Positions 1 through 7,368 of a DNA stretch of 15,312 nt are shown here, piece by piece. The position numbers and the translations under genes are program-made. Source of the stretch: JAIYDQ01 sp031411055 (lineage in GTDB: Bacteria > Planctomycetota > Planctomycetia > Pirellulales > Pirellulaceae); NCBI GenBank assembly GCA_031411055.1, contig JANOAI010000212.1, positions 1 through 15,312 of the forward strand, written 5' to 3'. Below the pieces are notes generated by a model. That model saw only the letters and a list, made by a program, of their open reading frames with translations. It made no database searches and was not told the origin of the DNA. Position 1 is the stretch's first letter; every line of letters begins with the position of its first letter.

Positions 1-403
1 TAAAAAGGCCGAAGTTCGAGCGAATTTCATTCCGGTATACACGATTCGCTTTGGCCGTTCGACACTTGTGTGGATGACGAATCAAACCTGTCAAAAGAAA
101 AAAACTCTCGAAATCCTCATTGCTTTACTTTTGTGGGTGACGAATCAAACCTGCCAAAAGAAACAAATTTCTCTGGATCCCCATTGCTTTTCTGGATTTT
201 TCACCGAATATGGAGGTCGGTTCAAACGCAACTTTGAAATGCTGGGAGTTACCGGTTTTTCTATGCTCCGTTTCAGGGGCCTGGAGAACGACTGCGACGC
301 CATTCATTCCAATCAGATGCGATTGGTCCACTCGATATTATTGATATTGATCTACATCCTTTGATTTATCCCCACCTGGGCAAGTGTATTGGAAAACGAA
401 CAA
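1..403. other. Non-coding leader region upstream of the dehydratase gene
   Basis: No convincing gene is seen here. A 98-codon open frame (68-364, plus, GTG start) runs through the tandem repeat and reads the same nine-residue segment twice, but it has no recognisable domain and is probably fortuitous. At the left end, GCGAAT (20-25) and ATTCGC (44-49) could pair, with GGCC at 7-10 and 53-56 outside them. This might be a weak hairpin from an upstream gene's 3' end, but it has no clear T-tract. The rest presumably holds the promoter of the gene starting at 404. No strong promoter consensus stands out. Confidence 0.5.
64..190. repeat. Two-copy imperfect tandem repeat, unit 63-64 bp
   Basis: Copy 1 spans 64-126 and copy 2 spans 127-190. 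The first 37 bases of each copy differ at only three positions (a shared core is GACGAATCAAACCTG at 76 and 139). The second halves are more diverged and differ by one base in length, but both end in CATTGCTT. No third copy is seen. The repeat lies in an apparently non-coding stretch about 210 bp before the dehydratase start. It is directly visible; its role is unknown. Confidence 0.85.
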
Positions 404-2374
404 ATGTTGTTCAACGGCAGTAACTTCCGGAAGGTTCCACATGCACGATATGCGTCTATGCCACGGCACTCTCGCTGGTTCTTGAAACTCGCTGAGTCAT
501 TCCTTCGTGTAAGATTTTGGATGCTCGTCGTAGCCCACGCCTCCATTTTCGCGTTTTCTTATCTTTTGGCACTCGGGCTTCGTTTCGATTTTGGAATTCC
601 GGATTCTTACTCCGAATCGATACCTTATGCTTTACTTGCAGTCGTAGCGACAAAGCTGGTGGTGTTCTATCTTTTTCGAAGTTTCCACGGATGGTGGAGA
701 TATGTGGCTTTTTCCGATTTGCATTCACTTGCACGAGCAACGTTAGTAGCCTTTTTTGCGATCACGGCGATTAATCACTTCTTCTTAACCTTTCCAATCC
801 CACGAACCGTTTTGATAGTCGATGCTTTGTTGTCGTTAGCAATCATCGGATTGATTCGGTCTAGCTGGCGATTGCTGAATGAAGAAATTCGTCCGATGAT
901 CTCTCGGGATAGTCGACGCAAAACACTCATCGTTGGCACGAGCGAAAATGCGGTACGACTGGCGCATCAAATTCGAGCGCTCCCAAAACAGATCCACAAA
1001 ATAATTGGGATGATCTCGAAAACAGACCGCAGTGGACAATGGTTATCGAATTTTCCAATCTTGGGAACGATTGATCATCTTGAGTTGATTTTCTCGTGCT
1101 ACCACATTGACGACGTTGTCGTTCCCGATGGAGAGCTTTCCGGGGTCGATATGCGACGATTAGTTGATATCGTCAAAAAGGGGCACCGAGAGCTGCGGGT
1201 GATTCCGTCCGTCAGTGACCTCGTTTGCGGTAGCCAACGAATTCCTCTTCGTGAAGTCAATATCAACGACTTGCTTGGACGTGAGCCAGTTGTCCTCGAC
1301 AACCAACGTATCTCTACGCATGTCGAGGATAAGGTTGTTTTGGTGACGGGCGCAGGTGGTAGTATTGGGTCAGAAATTTGCCGGCAGGTATTAGCTTTTA
1401 AACCGAGCAAACTCATTCTTCTCGGGCGCGGCGAAAATCGCATTTTCGAAATTGAAAGAGAGCTGAGGACACTTCCGAGGACAACGGAGATTTTCGCAGT
1501 CATTGCCGACATTAATGATTTGCAACGTCTGAGATCCGTTTTTGAGGAATACCAACCCGATGTGGTTTTCCACGCGGCTGCCCACAAACATGTTCCGTTG
1601 ATGGAGGCCAATCCCTCGGAAGCGATCAAGAACAATATTCTTGGGACAAAAAATGCTGTTGACTGCGCGCATGAATTTCGAACCAAGAATTTCGTAATGA
1701 TCTCCACCGACAAGGCGGTCAATCCGACAAGTGTCATGGGGGCATCGAAACACCTAGCCGAGCGTTATGTCCTGAGCAGAACAGGGGATAGTTCCACAAA
1801 ATTTGTAGTCGTTCGCTTTGGAAATGTACTTGGATCGAATGGCAGTGTCGTTCCTGTATTCCAAGAACAAATTCGGCGCGGTGGCCCAATTACCATAACG
1901 GATCCTCGCATGAAGCGATTCTTCATGTCGATCCCTGAAGCTTCACAGCTCGTCCTACAAGCAGCATCGCAGGGCAATGGTGGTGAGATCTTTGTGCTTG
2001 ACATGGGCGAACAGGTACTGGTCGTTGACCTTGCTCGGGATCTGGTTCGCTTGTCGGGTCTTGAATCCGATGCGATTGAGATTGTCTATACCGGAACTCG
2101 GCCTGGTGAAAAACTTTACGAAGAATTGTATTTCGACGAAGAAACATCGCTGGCCACGGATCACCAGAAAATCTTTGCAGCCTATCACCGTCCTTTTGCG
2201 TACGAAGATGTTTCGCATTCCATCAGACATCTCTCAGAACTCTTAGATCGAGGGGCTTTGAACGCAGCAATTCTCAGAGCTTTGTCCGAGATAATACCAG
2301 AGTTTAACCACGCTTCGTTGACGGAATCCGATCCGTCTTTTCGACCGAATACGGAACTGATAGAAACTGCCTAA
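404..2374 (+). CDS. Membrane-anchored nucleotide-sugar 4,6-dehydratase (FlaA1/PglF/WbpM/CapD type)
   Basis: This is a long-form polysaccharide biosynthesis protein of about 656 residues that probably dehydrates UDP-GlcNAc to a UDP-4-keto-6-deoxy-HexNAc at the inner membrane. The N-terminal third has about four hydrophobic segments (near residues 40-60, 75-92, 110-130 and 134-152). A first Rossmann-like region begins at TLIVGTSENA. The C-terminal SDR domain has the NAD-binding motif GAGGSIG (316-322) and STDKAVNPTSVMGASK (434-449). In that last motif the usual catalytic Tyr of YxxxK is Met (M445, K449), the known hallmark of the WbpM/PglF subgroup, so this is not a defect. The start is uncertain: TTG at 389 is in frame, but ATG at 404 with GGA at 391-393 upstream looks better. 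It is the only plus-strand gene and converges with the cluster. The family is very secure; the substrate is inferred. Confidence 0.93.
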   Translation: MLFNGSNFRKVPHARYASMPRHSRWFLKLAESFLRVRFWMLVVAHASIFAFSYLLALGLRFDFGIPDSYSESIPYALLAVVATKLVVFYLFRSFHGWWRYVAFSDLHSLARATLVAFFAITAINHFFLTFPIPRTVLIVDALLSLAIIGLIRSSWRLLNEEIRPMISRDSRRKTLIVGTSENAVRLAHQIRALPKQIHKIIGMISKTDRSGQWLSNFPILGTIDHLELIFSCYHIDDVVVPDGELSGVDMRRLVDIVKKGHRELRVIPSVSDLVCGSQRIPLREVNINDLLGREPVVLDNQRISTHVEDKVVLVTGAGGSIGSEICRQVLAFKPSKLILLGRGENRIFEIERELRTLPRTTEIFAVIADINDLQRLRSVFEEYQPDVVFHAAAHKHVPLMEANPSEAIKNNILGTKNAVDCAHEFRTKNFVMISTDKAVNPTSVMGASKHLAERYVLSRTGDSSTKFVVVRFGNVLGSNGSVVPVFQEQIRRGGPITITDPRMKRFFMSIPEASQLVLQAASQGNGGEIFVLDMGEQVLVVDLARDLVRLSGLESDAIEIVYTGTRPGEKLYEELYFDEETSLATDHQKIFAAYHRPFAYEDVSHSIRHLSELLDRGALNAAILRALSEIIPEFNHASLTESDPSFRPNTELIETA

Positions 2375-2452
2375 TCCGTTCTCGTCCAATCTAAAAACGA
2401 CGACGGGAGGAAGCTAGCCTCAGACAGGGACCGGCCTTTCATTGGAATTGCT
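2375..2452. other. Convergent intergenic region
   Basis: This 78 bp gap separates the stop of the plus-strand dehydratase gene from the stop of the minus-strand dehydrogenase gene. Transcripts from both sides should end here. I found no strong hairpin with a T-tract. The only inverted pair noticed is TCCAAT (2385-2390) with ATTGGA (2441-2446), which is too short and too far apart to call. Confidence 0.4.
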
Positions 2453-3739
2453 TTACGCTTTCCAAATCTTGCTTCGATCTTCGATTCCTTTCATCGCATT
2501 TCGAGTATCGATGATAAGCGAACTCCAATCGGCAAGTTCGAAATAGTTTACGTTCGAATGCGCCGTAACTATCAAAATGGCATCGTAGGATTCAATGGTC
2601 TCCCTTTTCCATTCGATAGATTGATATCCAGCCCAATGCGGATGCTCACGGGTAACGGGGATGGTAGGCACGTAGGGATCGAAATAGTCCAGTTTGGCCC
2701 CTTCTTTTTCTAACAGATCCATGAGCACTAAACTGGGGGACTCACGCATGTCGTCAACATTGGCTTTATAGGCCAAGCCGAGAATAAGGATCTTGCTGTC
2801 GCGAATCGATTTCCGACGTCCGTTCAAAGCTCGGAAAACATTCTGTACCACCCAGTCTGGCATGGAGGTGTTCACCTCACCGGCCAGTTCGATGAATCGA
2901 GTCGTCTGTCCATACTCGCGGGCTTTCCAAGTCAGATAAAACGGATCGATAGGGATGCAATGCCCTCCAAGGCCAGGACCAGGATAAAACGGCATGTATC
3001 CAAAAGGCTTGGTCTTGGCAGCTTCGATTACTTCCCACACGTCAATGTTCATGGCGCCATAAACCATTTTCAGTTCGTTCACCAGTGCGATGTTTACGCT
3101 GCGAAATATGTTTTCAAGCAACTTGGTTGCTTCGGCGGCGCGACAACTTGAAACAGGGACAATCCGTTCAATCGCGCGCGAGTAAAGCTGGGTTGCCCGT
3201 TCCAAGCAAGCTGGGGTCAAGCCACCAACCACTTTCGGGATTTTTGCGACTTTACTATCGGGATTCCCCGGATCTTCGCGTTCCGGTGAAAACGCAAGAT
3301 GGAAGTCGATACCGGCTTTAAACTTTGAACCAGCCTCCAGTACTTTCAACAGATCTTCGTCCGTTGTCCCAGGGTAAGTGGTTGATTCCAAAACCACGAG
3401 CGTTCCTTTCTGAAGATAGGGCGCAATGATTCTTCCCGTTTCCAGTATGTACGAGATATCTGGTTCACGATTTTTACTGAGTGGCGTCGGCACGCAGATC
3501 ACAACCGCTTGGCATTCTGCGACGCGAGAAAAATCGACGCTCGCATGGAGTCTCCCCGATTCAACGAGTTCCGCAACGACTTCGGACGAGATATGGTAAA
3601 TGTACGACTTTCCGCTTTCGATACTTTCTACCTTTTGGTCATCGATATCTAGCCCAAGAACTCGACAATGACTTTTCGCGAATTGTAGACAAAGTGGCAA
3701 GCCTACGTACCCTAAACCAATTATGGCGATATCAAACAT
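2453..3739 (-). CDS. wbpA: UDP-sugar 6-dehydrogenase, WbpA-like (UDP-GlcNAc dehydrogenase)
   Basis: This 428-residue NAD-dependent dehydrogenase oxidises C6 of a UDP-sugar twice to give a UDP-uronic acid. The N-terminal Rossmann motif is IIGLGYVGLPL (residues 6-16). The central domain holds K206 and N210 in AEATKLLEN. The catalytic Cys261 is in PGPGLGGHCIPIDPFYLTWK, and the C-terminal UDP-binding domain starts around ILILGLAYKANVDDMRESP. The features YIYHI near residue 47 and AFSPEREDPGN near 149 are like the WbpA/WecC group, which oxidises N-acetylated sugars (UDP-GlcNAc or UDP-ManNAc), rather than plain UDP-glucose dehydrogenase. The symbol is a best match and the substrate is inferred. The gene lies 70 bp after the polymerase-like gene and is the last of the minus-strand cluster. 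Its product could be the acceptor for the AsnB-like amidotransferase. Length is normal for the family. Confidence 0.92.
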   Translation of the reverse strand: MFDIAIIGLGYVGLPLCLQFAKSHCRVLGLDIDDQKVESIESGKSYIYHISSEVVAELVESGRLHASVDFSRVAECQAVVICVPTPLSKNREPDISYILETGRIIAPYLQKGTLVVLESTTYPGTTDEDLLKVLEAGSKFKAGIDFHLAFSPEREDPGNPDSKVAKIPKVVGGLTPACLERATQLYSRAIERIVPVSSCRAAEATKLLENIFRSVNIALVNELKMVYGAMNIDVWEVIEAAKTKPFGYMPFYPGPGLGGHCIPIDPFYLTWKAREYGQTTRFIELAGEVNTSMPDWVVQNVFRALNGRRKSIRDSKILILGLAYKANVDDMRESPSLVLMDLLEKEGAKLDYFDPYVPTIPVTREHPHWAGYQSIEWKRETIESYDAILIVTAHSNVNYFELADWSSLIIDTRNAMKGIEDRSKIWKA

Positions 3740-3809
3740 CTATCAAGCTTTCGACGTATCGTAGAAGAAGTTTTGAACGATCAATTCTGACAGCAAAAAC
3801 GCTCAGCTA

Positions 3810-5210
3810 TTAGCCAAAGACAAAACGGGTTGTCGACCTATCAGCCAATTTAGCAATTTCGCCATCTCGAGGCGATGGATGAATTACGGCTGCTCCTGCC
3901 GCGAGCCCCATCGTCCACGTCAGTGCAAATCCGTAGTCGATCGGCATCCAAACCGTCATTTGGATAAATCCGATCGAGACCATGGTTCCGCATAACATGC
4001 AATAGAGCAAAGAAACGTCACTCGGTTGTTGGCTAAGATTTCCAAACGTTATGGCCGTCATCACCAACAACCAAACCCAAAGCAGCATTCCACAGAACCC
4101 AAATCGGAGAATGAGTAGAAGAAATTGGTTATCGATGCACCATAGATTCTCGAGGGCTTTAAGATCGCTCTTGCCGTCGATAGGAACGTTGGGAGGAAAT
4201 GTTGACGTTCGATCCGTTCCGTACCCCAGAACTCCGGCCCCTTCAATTGCTTTCCAGTAAACTCTCCATAGGAGGAATCGGTGATCCACATTCGAGTACT
4301 CAATCGCTTGACCATCGACCATTATCATTTGGCCAGCCGATCTCGCATTTTCGCCACCAAGATCAATCAACTCTTGCTTAAGCATACTCCAATTAAGAAT
4401 AGCCAGAATGGACAATGCAACCGCAACGCTTGCTATCGGGATTCTCCAACGACTCCAAAGTAAGAAACTCGCAACGACCGGTATAATTGCAACCGATAGG
4501 ATCGGCGCTCGGGATACGGTAGCCAGAATGCCAAGTAAATGAAGGGCAATCATCGGAATGGGCCAGACTTTTCCGAGGCGAGCAGAGTGGAGCGCGAAGA
4601 ATATCGTCCAAGGCAAAAGGACAACGAGAAGCGCCCCCAAAAAAATGGGATTTTCTGTGGGGCCAAAAGCGCGTTGCCATCCAAATCGCGGCAGATACTT
4701 CGGCATGTCACTGTGTCGTTCGCCGAACAAAGATTCGAACAGATTGATGTGTATCGAAGATTCAACAACGGCAGCCAGTGACAAAAATACGCCAATGATC
4801 ATGGCGACTCGGGCCAACAAACGCATATCTCTTGCTTGACAAAACGACAAACGCCCTAAAAGAAAGGGGACGAACCACTCGCCATAGGCGCTGGCCAGTA
4901 CCCACCAACGTATTCCATCATTCCAAAAATCAGAGATGACTCCAGACACAACGAACGCGATGAATGCATAGTCCACCCAGGTCAATTTTGTCCGATATTC
5001 CGCTTTCGGGTGAAGACAGTAGTATCCAAGGCAGACGAGTCCGACGGCAATTGGGAGTCGAAAATCTTCTGGTAGATATTCACTTCGAATCCATTGTGGA
5101 AGTGCAATCGAGATGAGCGTTCCAATGGCGATCGCCACTCGCGGGCCTCGAAAATAACCCACGTAAGCTACACTCAGAAATACAGCAAGAATCAGCAGAG
5201 GGTAGGCCAT
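3810..5210 (-). CDS. O-antigen polymerase/ligase-like membrane protein (Wzy/WaaL superfamily)
   Basis: This 466-residue protein has about ten to twelve hydrophobic segments spread over its length and a long extracytoplasmic loop at about residues 275-355, the typical topology of Wzy_C (O-antigen ligase) proteins. Family-like landmarks are SRAP (233-236) after a membrane segment, DHRFLLW (309-315) in the loop, GYGTDR (329-334), and IDNQFL leading into the next hydrophobic segment. Such proteins either polymerise undecaprenyl-linked repeat units or transfer finished glycan to an acceptor. Sequence alone does not decide which. The start is ATG at 5210, with only a weak GAG as ribosome site. It is preceded by 309 bp without a gene, so it may have its own promoter. 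A second protein of this type is at the right edge of the window. Confidence 0.85.
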   Translation of the reverse strand: MAYPLLILAVFLSVAYVGYFRGPRVAIAIGTLISIALPQWIRSEYLPEDFRLPIAVGLVCLGYYCLHPKAEYRTKLTWVDYAFIAFVVSGVISDFWNDGIRWWVLASAYGEWFVPFLLGRLSFCQARDMRLLARVAMIIGVFLSLAAVVESSIHINLFESLFGERHSDMPKYLPRFGWQRAFGPTENPIFLGALLVVLLPWTIFFALHSARLGKVWPIPMIALHLLGILATVSRAPILSVAIIPVVASFLLWSRWRIPIASVAVALSILAILNWSMLKQELIDLGGENARSAGQMIMVDGQAIEYSNVDHRFLLWRVYWKAIEGAGVLGYGTDRTSTFPPNVPIDGKSDLKALENLWCIDNQFLLLILRFGFCGMLLWVWLLVMTAITFGNLSQQPSDVSLLYCMLCGTMVSIGFIQMTVWMPIDYGFALTWTMGLAAGAAVIHPSPRDGEIAKLADRSTTRFVFG

Positions 5211-5393
5211 TGTGAGCTCTTGATACGAATCGAAGGCAAGGTCTGGTGTCGTCAGTATGTCTTGATTGTTGATATTTCAAGACCTGCGGTCTACTGGGTA
5301 ACGAAAAGAAGACGTCTCGATTGCTTACCAGAGAAGCGCCGCAAGCTAGAAGTTTTGCCCGACTGTTTTCTGAGACGGATGACGGAAAAAGAT

Positions 5394-5413
5394 TTCGATT
5401 TTTAAAAATCGAA
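5394..5413. promoter_or_regulatory. 20 bp perfect palindrome, possible operator
   Basis: The sequence TTCGATTTTTAAAAATCGAA is fully self-complementary with no spacer, and the symmetry stops at 5393/5414. It lies about 185 bp upstream of the polymerase-like gene start at 5210. A palindrome with no loop suits a dimeric DNA-binding protein better than an RNA hairpin. That role is inference and no regulator is in the window. Confidence 0.35.
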
Positions 5414-5430
5414 TAAGATAAAGAGCACTG

Positions 5431-5469
5431 TCGGCCAAAGCCGAAAGTCGATCCCTTCGGCGATCGACT
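5431..5469 (-). terminator. Tandem hairpins after the aminotransferase gene, possible terminator
   Basis: Reading the minus strand after the stop at 5520, AGTCGATC and GATCGACT (5446-5453 and 5462-5469) form an 8 bp stem over an 8-base loop that contains a C-TTCG-G tetraloop core. A second stem, TCGGC/GCCGA (5431-5435 and 5440-5444) with a 4-base loop, follows directly. There is no real T-run after either, so an intrinsic terminator is only possible. The position, about 50 bp past a stop codon, supports a role in 3' end formation or RNA stability. Confidence 0.35.
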
Positions 5470-5519
5470 GCGATATCGACTGCGAAAAGGCTGACATGAT
5501 TCTGCGGCTCGTGCGAAAA

Positions 5520-6698
5520 TCAGTCCATAGAAGCGAGCGAAAGCACTCGCCTCAAACCCGTCGTGGTCTTTTCCATTTCATCTTCTTTAAGCGTCGGATG
5601 AACCATCAACATTAAACTGGTTTCCCCGAGAATTTTCGCGTTCAGTAGCCTCGATTGGGGACGCCAGGGAGTTCCATCAAAGGCTTTTTCAAGATAAACC
5701 TCCGAACAGCTACCTTGCGCGACAGGAACGCCCATGGTCGTAAGCTCGTGAATGATTCTGTCACGTGTCCAGCCCGGCTTCAGCTTTGATGGCTCGACAA
5801 AAAGATAGTGCTTGTATTGACCATGAACAACGTGGCCAGGAATACGAGGTACTCGCACACACTTATATTCCTCAGCTGCTTTGTCGATAAGCCCAGCATT
5901 CCTCTGACGAATTTGAGTCCATTCCGACATCCTTTTTAACTGAATGCGCCCAATGACAGCTTGGATTTCAATCATTCGCCAATTGGTTCCAAAGGATTCA
6001 TGCAACCACCGAAACCCCGGCGGATGCTCTTTTTCGTAGACAGCCTTCCAAGATTTCCCATGATCTTTGTAGGACCACATTTGATTCCATAATTCCCCAT
6101 CGTTGGTTGTGACCATGCCGCCTTCGCCGCCAGTCGTCATAATTTTGTCCTGGCAGAACGACCATGCCGCAACGTCTCCCAAAGCTCCAACGGGCGTTCC
6201 GTTGTATTTGGCACCGTGAGCTTGGGCGCAATCTTCGACGATCTTCAAACGGTGCGCAATTGCAAGCTCTCGAATGCTATTCATCTCGCATGGCCAGCCG
6301 GCTAAATGCACGCAGAGAATGGCTTTCGTCCGCGGAGTCAAAACGCGAAGAATCGATTCTGCCGTGATATTTTGCGAGTCAAGGTCAACGTCTGCAAAAA
6401 TCGGATTTGCCCCAACCGTGATGATGCTACTTGCCGATGCGAGAAACGTTCTGGGAGTGACGACAACATCGTCTCCGGGGACAACACCTACGGCTTTCAG
6501 GGCTAACTCAAGAGCCAAAGTCCCATTCGCGATTGCAATTGCGTGGTTGGTCCCGCACCACTGAGCAAATTCCGTTTCAAAATCGCGGCATTCATTGCCA
6601 GTCCAGTAATTTACTTTGTTGGATAGAAGAACTCTTTGAACAGCATCCGCCTCTTCTTGGGTAAAACTTGGCCATTGCGAAAAGCCACTATTTAACAT
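5520..6698 (-). CDS. DegT/DnrJ/EryC1/StrS-family sugar aminotransferase
   Basis: This 392-residue PLP enzyme transfers an amino group to a keto-sugar nucleotide, most likely a UDP-4-keto-6-deoxy sugar such as the product of the dehydratase at 404-2374. Visible landmarks are NGTLALELAL (58-67, phosphate-binding region), VEDCAQAHGA (154-163) with Asp156 expected to contact the pyridine nitrogen, and WSFCQDKIMTTGGEGG (179-194) with Lys185 as the PLP lysine. The N-terminal NYWTG (30-34) is common in the EPS-cluster branch of this family. The start is ATG at 6698, 64 bp after the phosphoglycosyl transferase gene. A PglE-like role in making a 4-amino sugar is inferred from the neighbours; other keto-sugars are possible. 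Length is normal and the frame is intact. Confidence 0.92.
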   Translation of the reverse strand: MLNSGFSQWPSFTQEEADAVQRVLLSNKVNYWTGNECRDFETEFAQWCGTNHAIAIANGTLALELALKAVGVVPGDDVVVTPRTFLASASSIITVGANPIFADVDLDSQNITAESILRVLTPRTKAILCVHLAGWPCEMNSIRELAIAHRLKIVEDCAQAHGAKYNGTPVGALGDVAAWSFCQDKIMTTGGEGGMVTTNDGELWNQMWSYKDHGKSWKAVYEKEHPPGFRWLHESFGTNWRMIEIQAVIGRIQLKRMSEWTQIRQRNAGLIDKAAEEYKCVRVPRIPGHVVHGQYKHYLFVEPSKLKPGWTRDRIIHELTTMGVPVAQGSCSEVYLEKAFDGTPWRPQSRLLNAKILGETSLMLMVHPTLKEDEMEKTTTGLRRVLSLASMD

Positions 6699-6762
6699 TG
6701 AATTTACTTTCTACTTTCTGTTTGAGCCAACCTGTATGCGATCCGAGACGCAGTGATTAGCG

Positions 6763-7368
6763 TTAATTGTTTCCATTGAACTTATCAGCCGTCGCTCGAT
6801 CATTCTGCGATATATCGGATCTTCTTAAAACTTTGACAAACGTCAAAGCGAGGATTCGAAAATCGAAAAGCAGCGATCGACGTTCTACGTATTCAACATC
6901 AAGCCTAAATTTTTCATCCCATGAAATGTTGTTTCGACCGTTCACCTGAGCCCAACCGGTAATACCGGGACGGACATCATGTCTGCGGTTTTGGGTTTCC
7001 GAGTAAAGTGGAATATATTCCACGAGCAAGGGACGCGGCCCAACTAGGCTTAAGTCCCCTTTTAAAACATTGATCAGCTGTGGCAGCTCATCGAGGCTCG
7101 TATTTCTGAGAATCGTTCCGAAGGTCGTCATTCGTTCCGCGTCAGGTAACGGTTCTCCATCCGGACCGTGGCGATTGGCCATGGTTCGAAACTTGTAGAT
7201 TTTAAAAAGCTTCTTCTGGAATCCCACCCGAGTTTGAGTAAACAAAACGGGTGCTCCAAGTTTCCACCGAACCAGGATCGCGAGCAAGATCAAGAGAGGA
7301 AGCAAGAAAAGCAGGAGCACGCCCGCCACAATAACGTCGATTGATCGCTTGAACGTCTTGAAAATCAT
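6763..7368 (-). CDS. Small monotopic phosphoglycosyl transferase, PglC-like (bacterial sugar transferase)
   Basis: This 201-residue initiating enzyme should transfer a sugar-1-phosphate from a UDP-sugar to undecaprenyl phosphate at the inner membrane. One hydrophobic segment (about 11-33) precedes the catalytic domain. That domain has TRVGFQKKLFKIYKFRTM (46-63), the Asp-Glu catalytic dyad at D93-E94 in SLDELPQLINVLKGD, then LVGPRPLL and RPGITGWAQVNGRN. It lacks the extra N-terminal membrane domains of WbaP/WcaJ-type enzymes, so it is the minimal PglC/WecP-like form. Its ATG shares four bases (ATGA) with the stop of the upstream glycosyltransferase gene, a sign of translational coupling. Its donor may be the amino sugar made by the neighbouring aminotransferase. 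The family is secure; the donor is inferred. Confidence 0.94.
   Translation of the reverse strand: MIFKTFKRSIDVIVAGVLLLFLLPLLILLAILVRWKLGAPVLFTQTRVGFQKKLFKIYKFRTMANRHGPDGEPLPDAERMTTFGTILRNTSLDELPQLINVLKGDLSLVGPRPLLVEYIPLYSETQNRRHDVRPGITGWAQVNGRNNISWDEKFRLDVEYVERRSLLFDFRILALTFVKVLRRSDISQNDRATADKFNGNN

Larger units (their letters stand above)
5211..5519. other. 309 bp intergenic region with palindrome and hairpins
   Basis: No credible gene is seen in this gap between the aminotransferase stop and the polymerase-like start. It contains a 20 bp perfect palindrome (5394-5413), two neighbouring hairpin-forming sequences (5431-5444 and 5446-5469) and a 10 bp direct repeat ATCGACTGCG at 5463-5472 and 5475-5484 (period 12). 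The gap probably separates two transcripts and should carry a terminator for the upstream operon and a promoter for the gene starting at 5210. I cannot point to a convincing promoter. Confidence 0.5.

Noticed and set aside
323..350. TTGGTC and TATTGA 16 bp apart as a promoter for the dehydratase gene
   Set aside because: Both boxes match the sigma-70 consensus only partly and the region is AT-rich, so such pairs occur by chance.
68..364. 98-codon plus-strand open frame with a GTG start reading through the tandem repeat
   Set aside because: No recognisable domain, no clear ribosome site, and the doubled segment is explained by the DNA repeat. The unit length change (63 to 64) makes coding constraint unlikely.
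440..455. Missing catalytic Tyr in the dehydratase (Met in the YxxxK position) as a sign of inactivation
   Set aside because: Met at this position is the normal state in the WbpM/PglF type of UDP-GlcNAc 4,6-dehydratases. The range given is in residues from the TTG start, roughly nucleotides 1706-1753.
1099..1737. 212-codon minus-strand open frame inside the dehydratase gene
   Set aside because: It is antisense to the conserved SDR domain, which is clearly the real coding frame; the translation is low-complexity and matches no family I know.
2385..2446. TCCAAT/ATTGGA inverted pair between the convergent genes as a terminator
   Set aside because: Only 6 bp with about 50 bases between the arms and no T-tract; easily due to chance.
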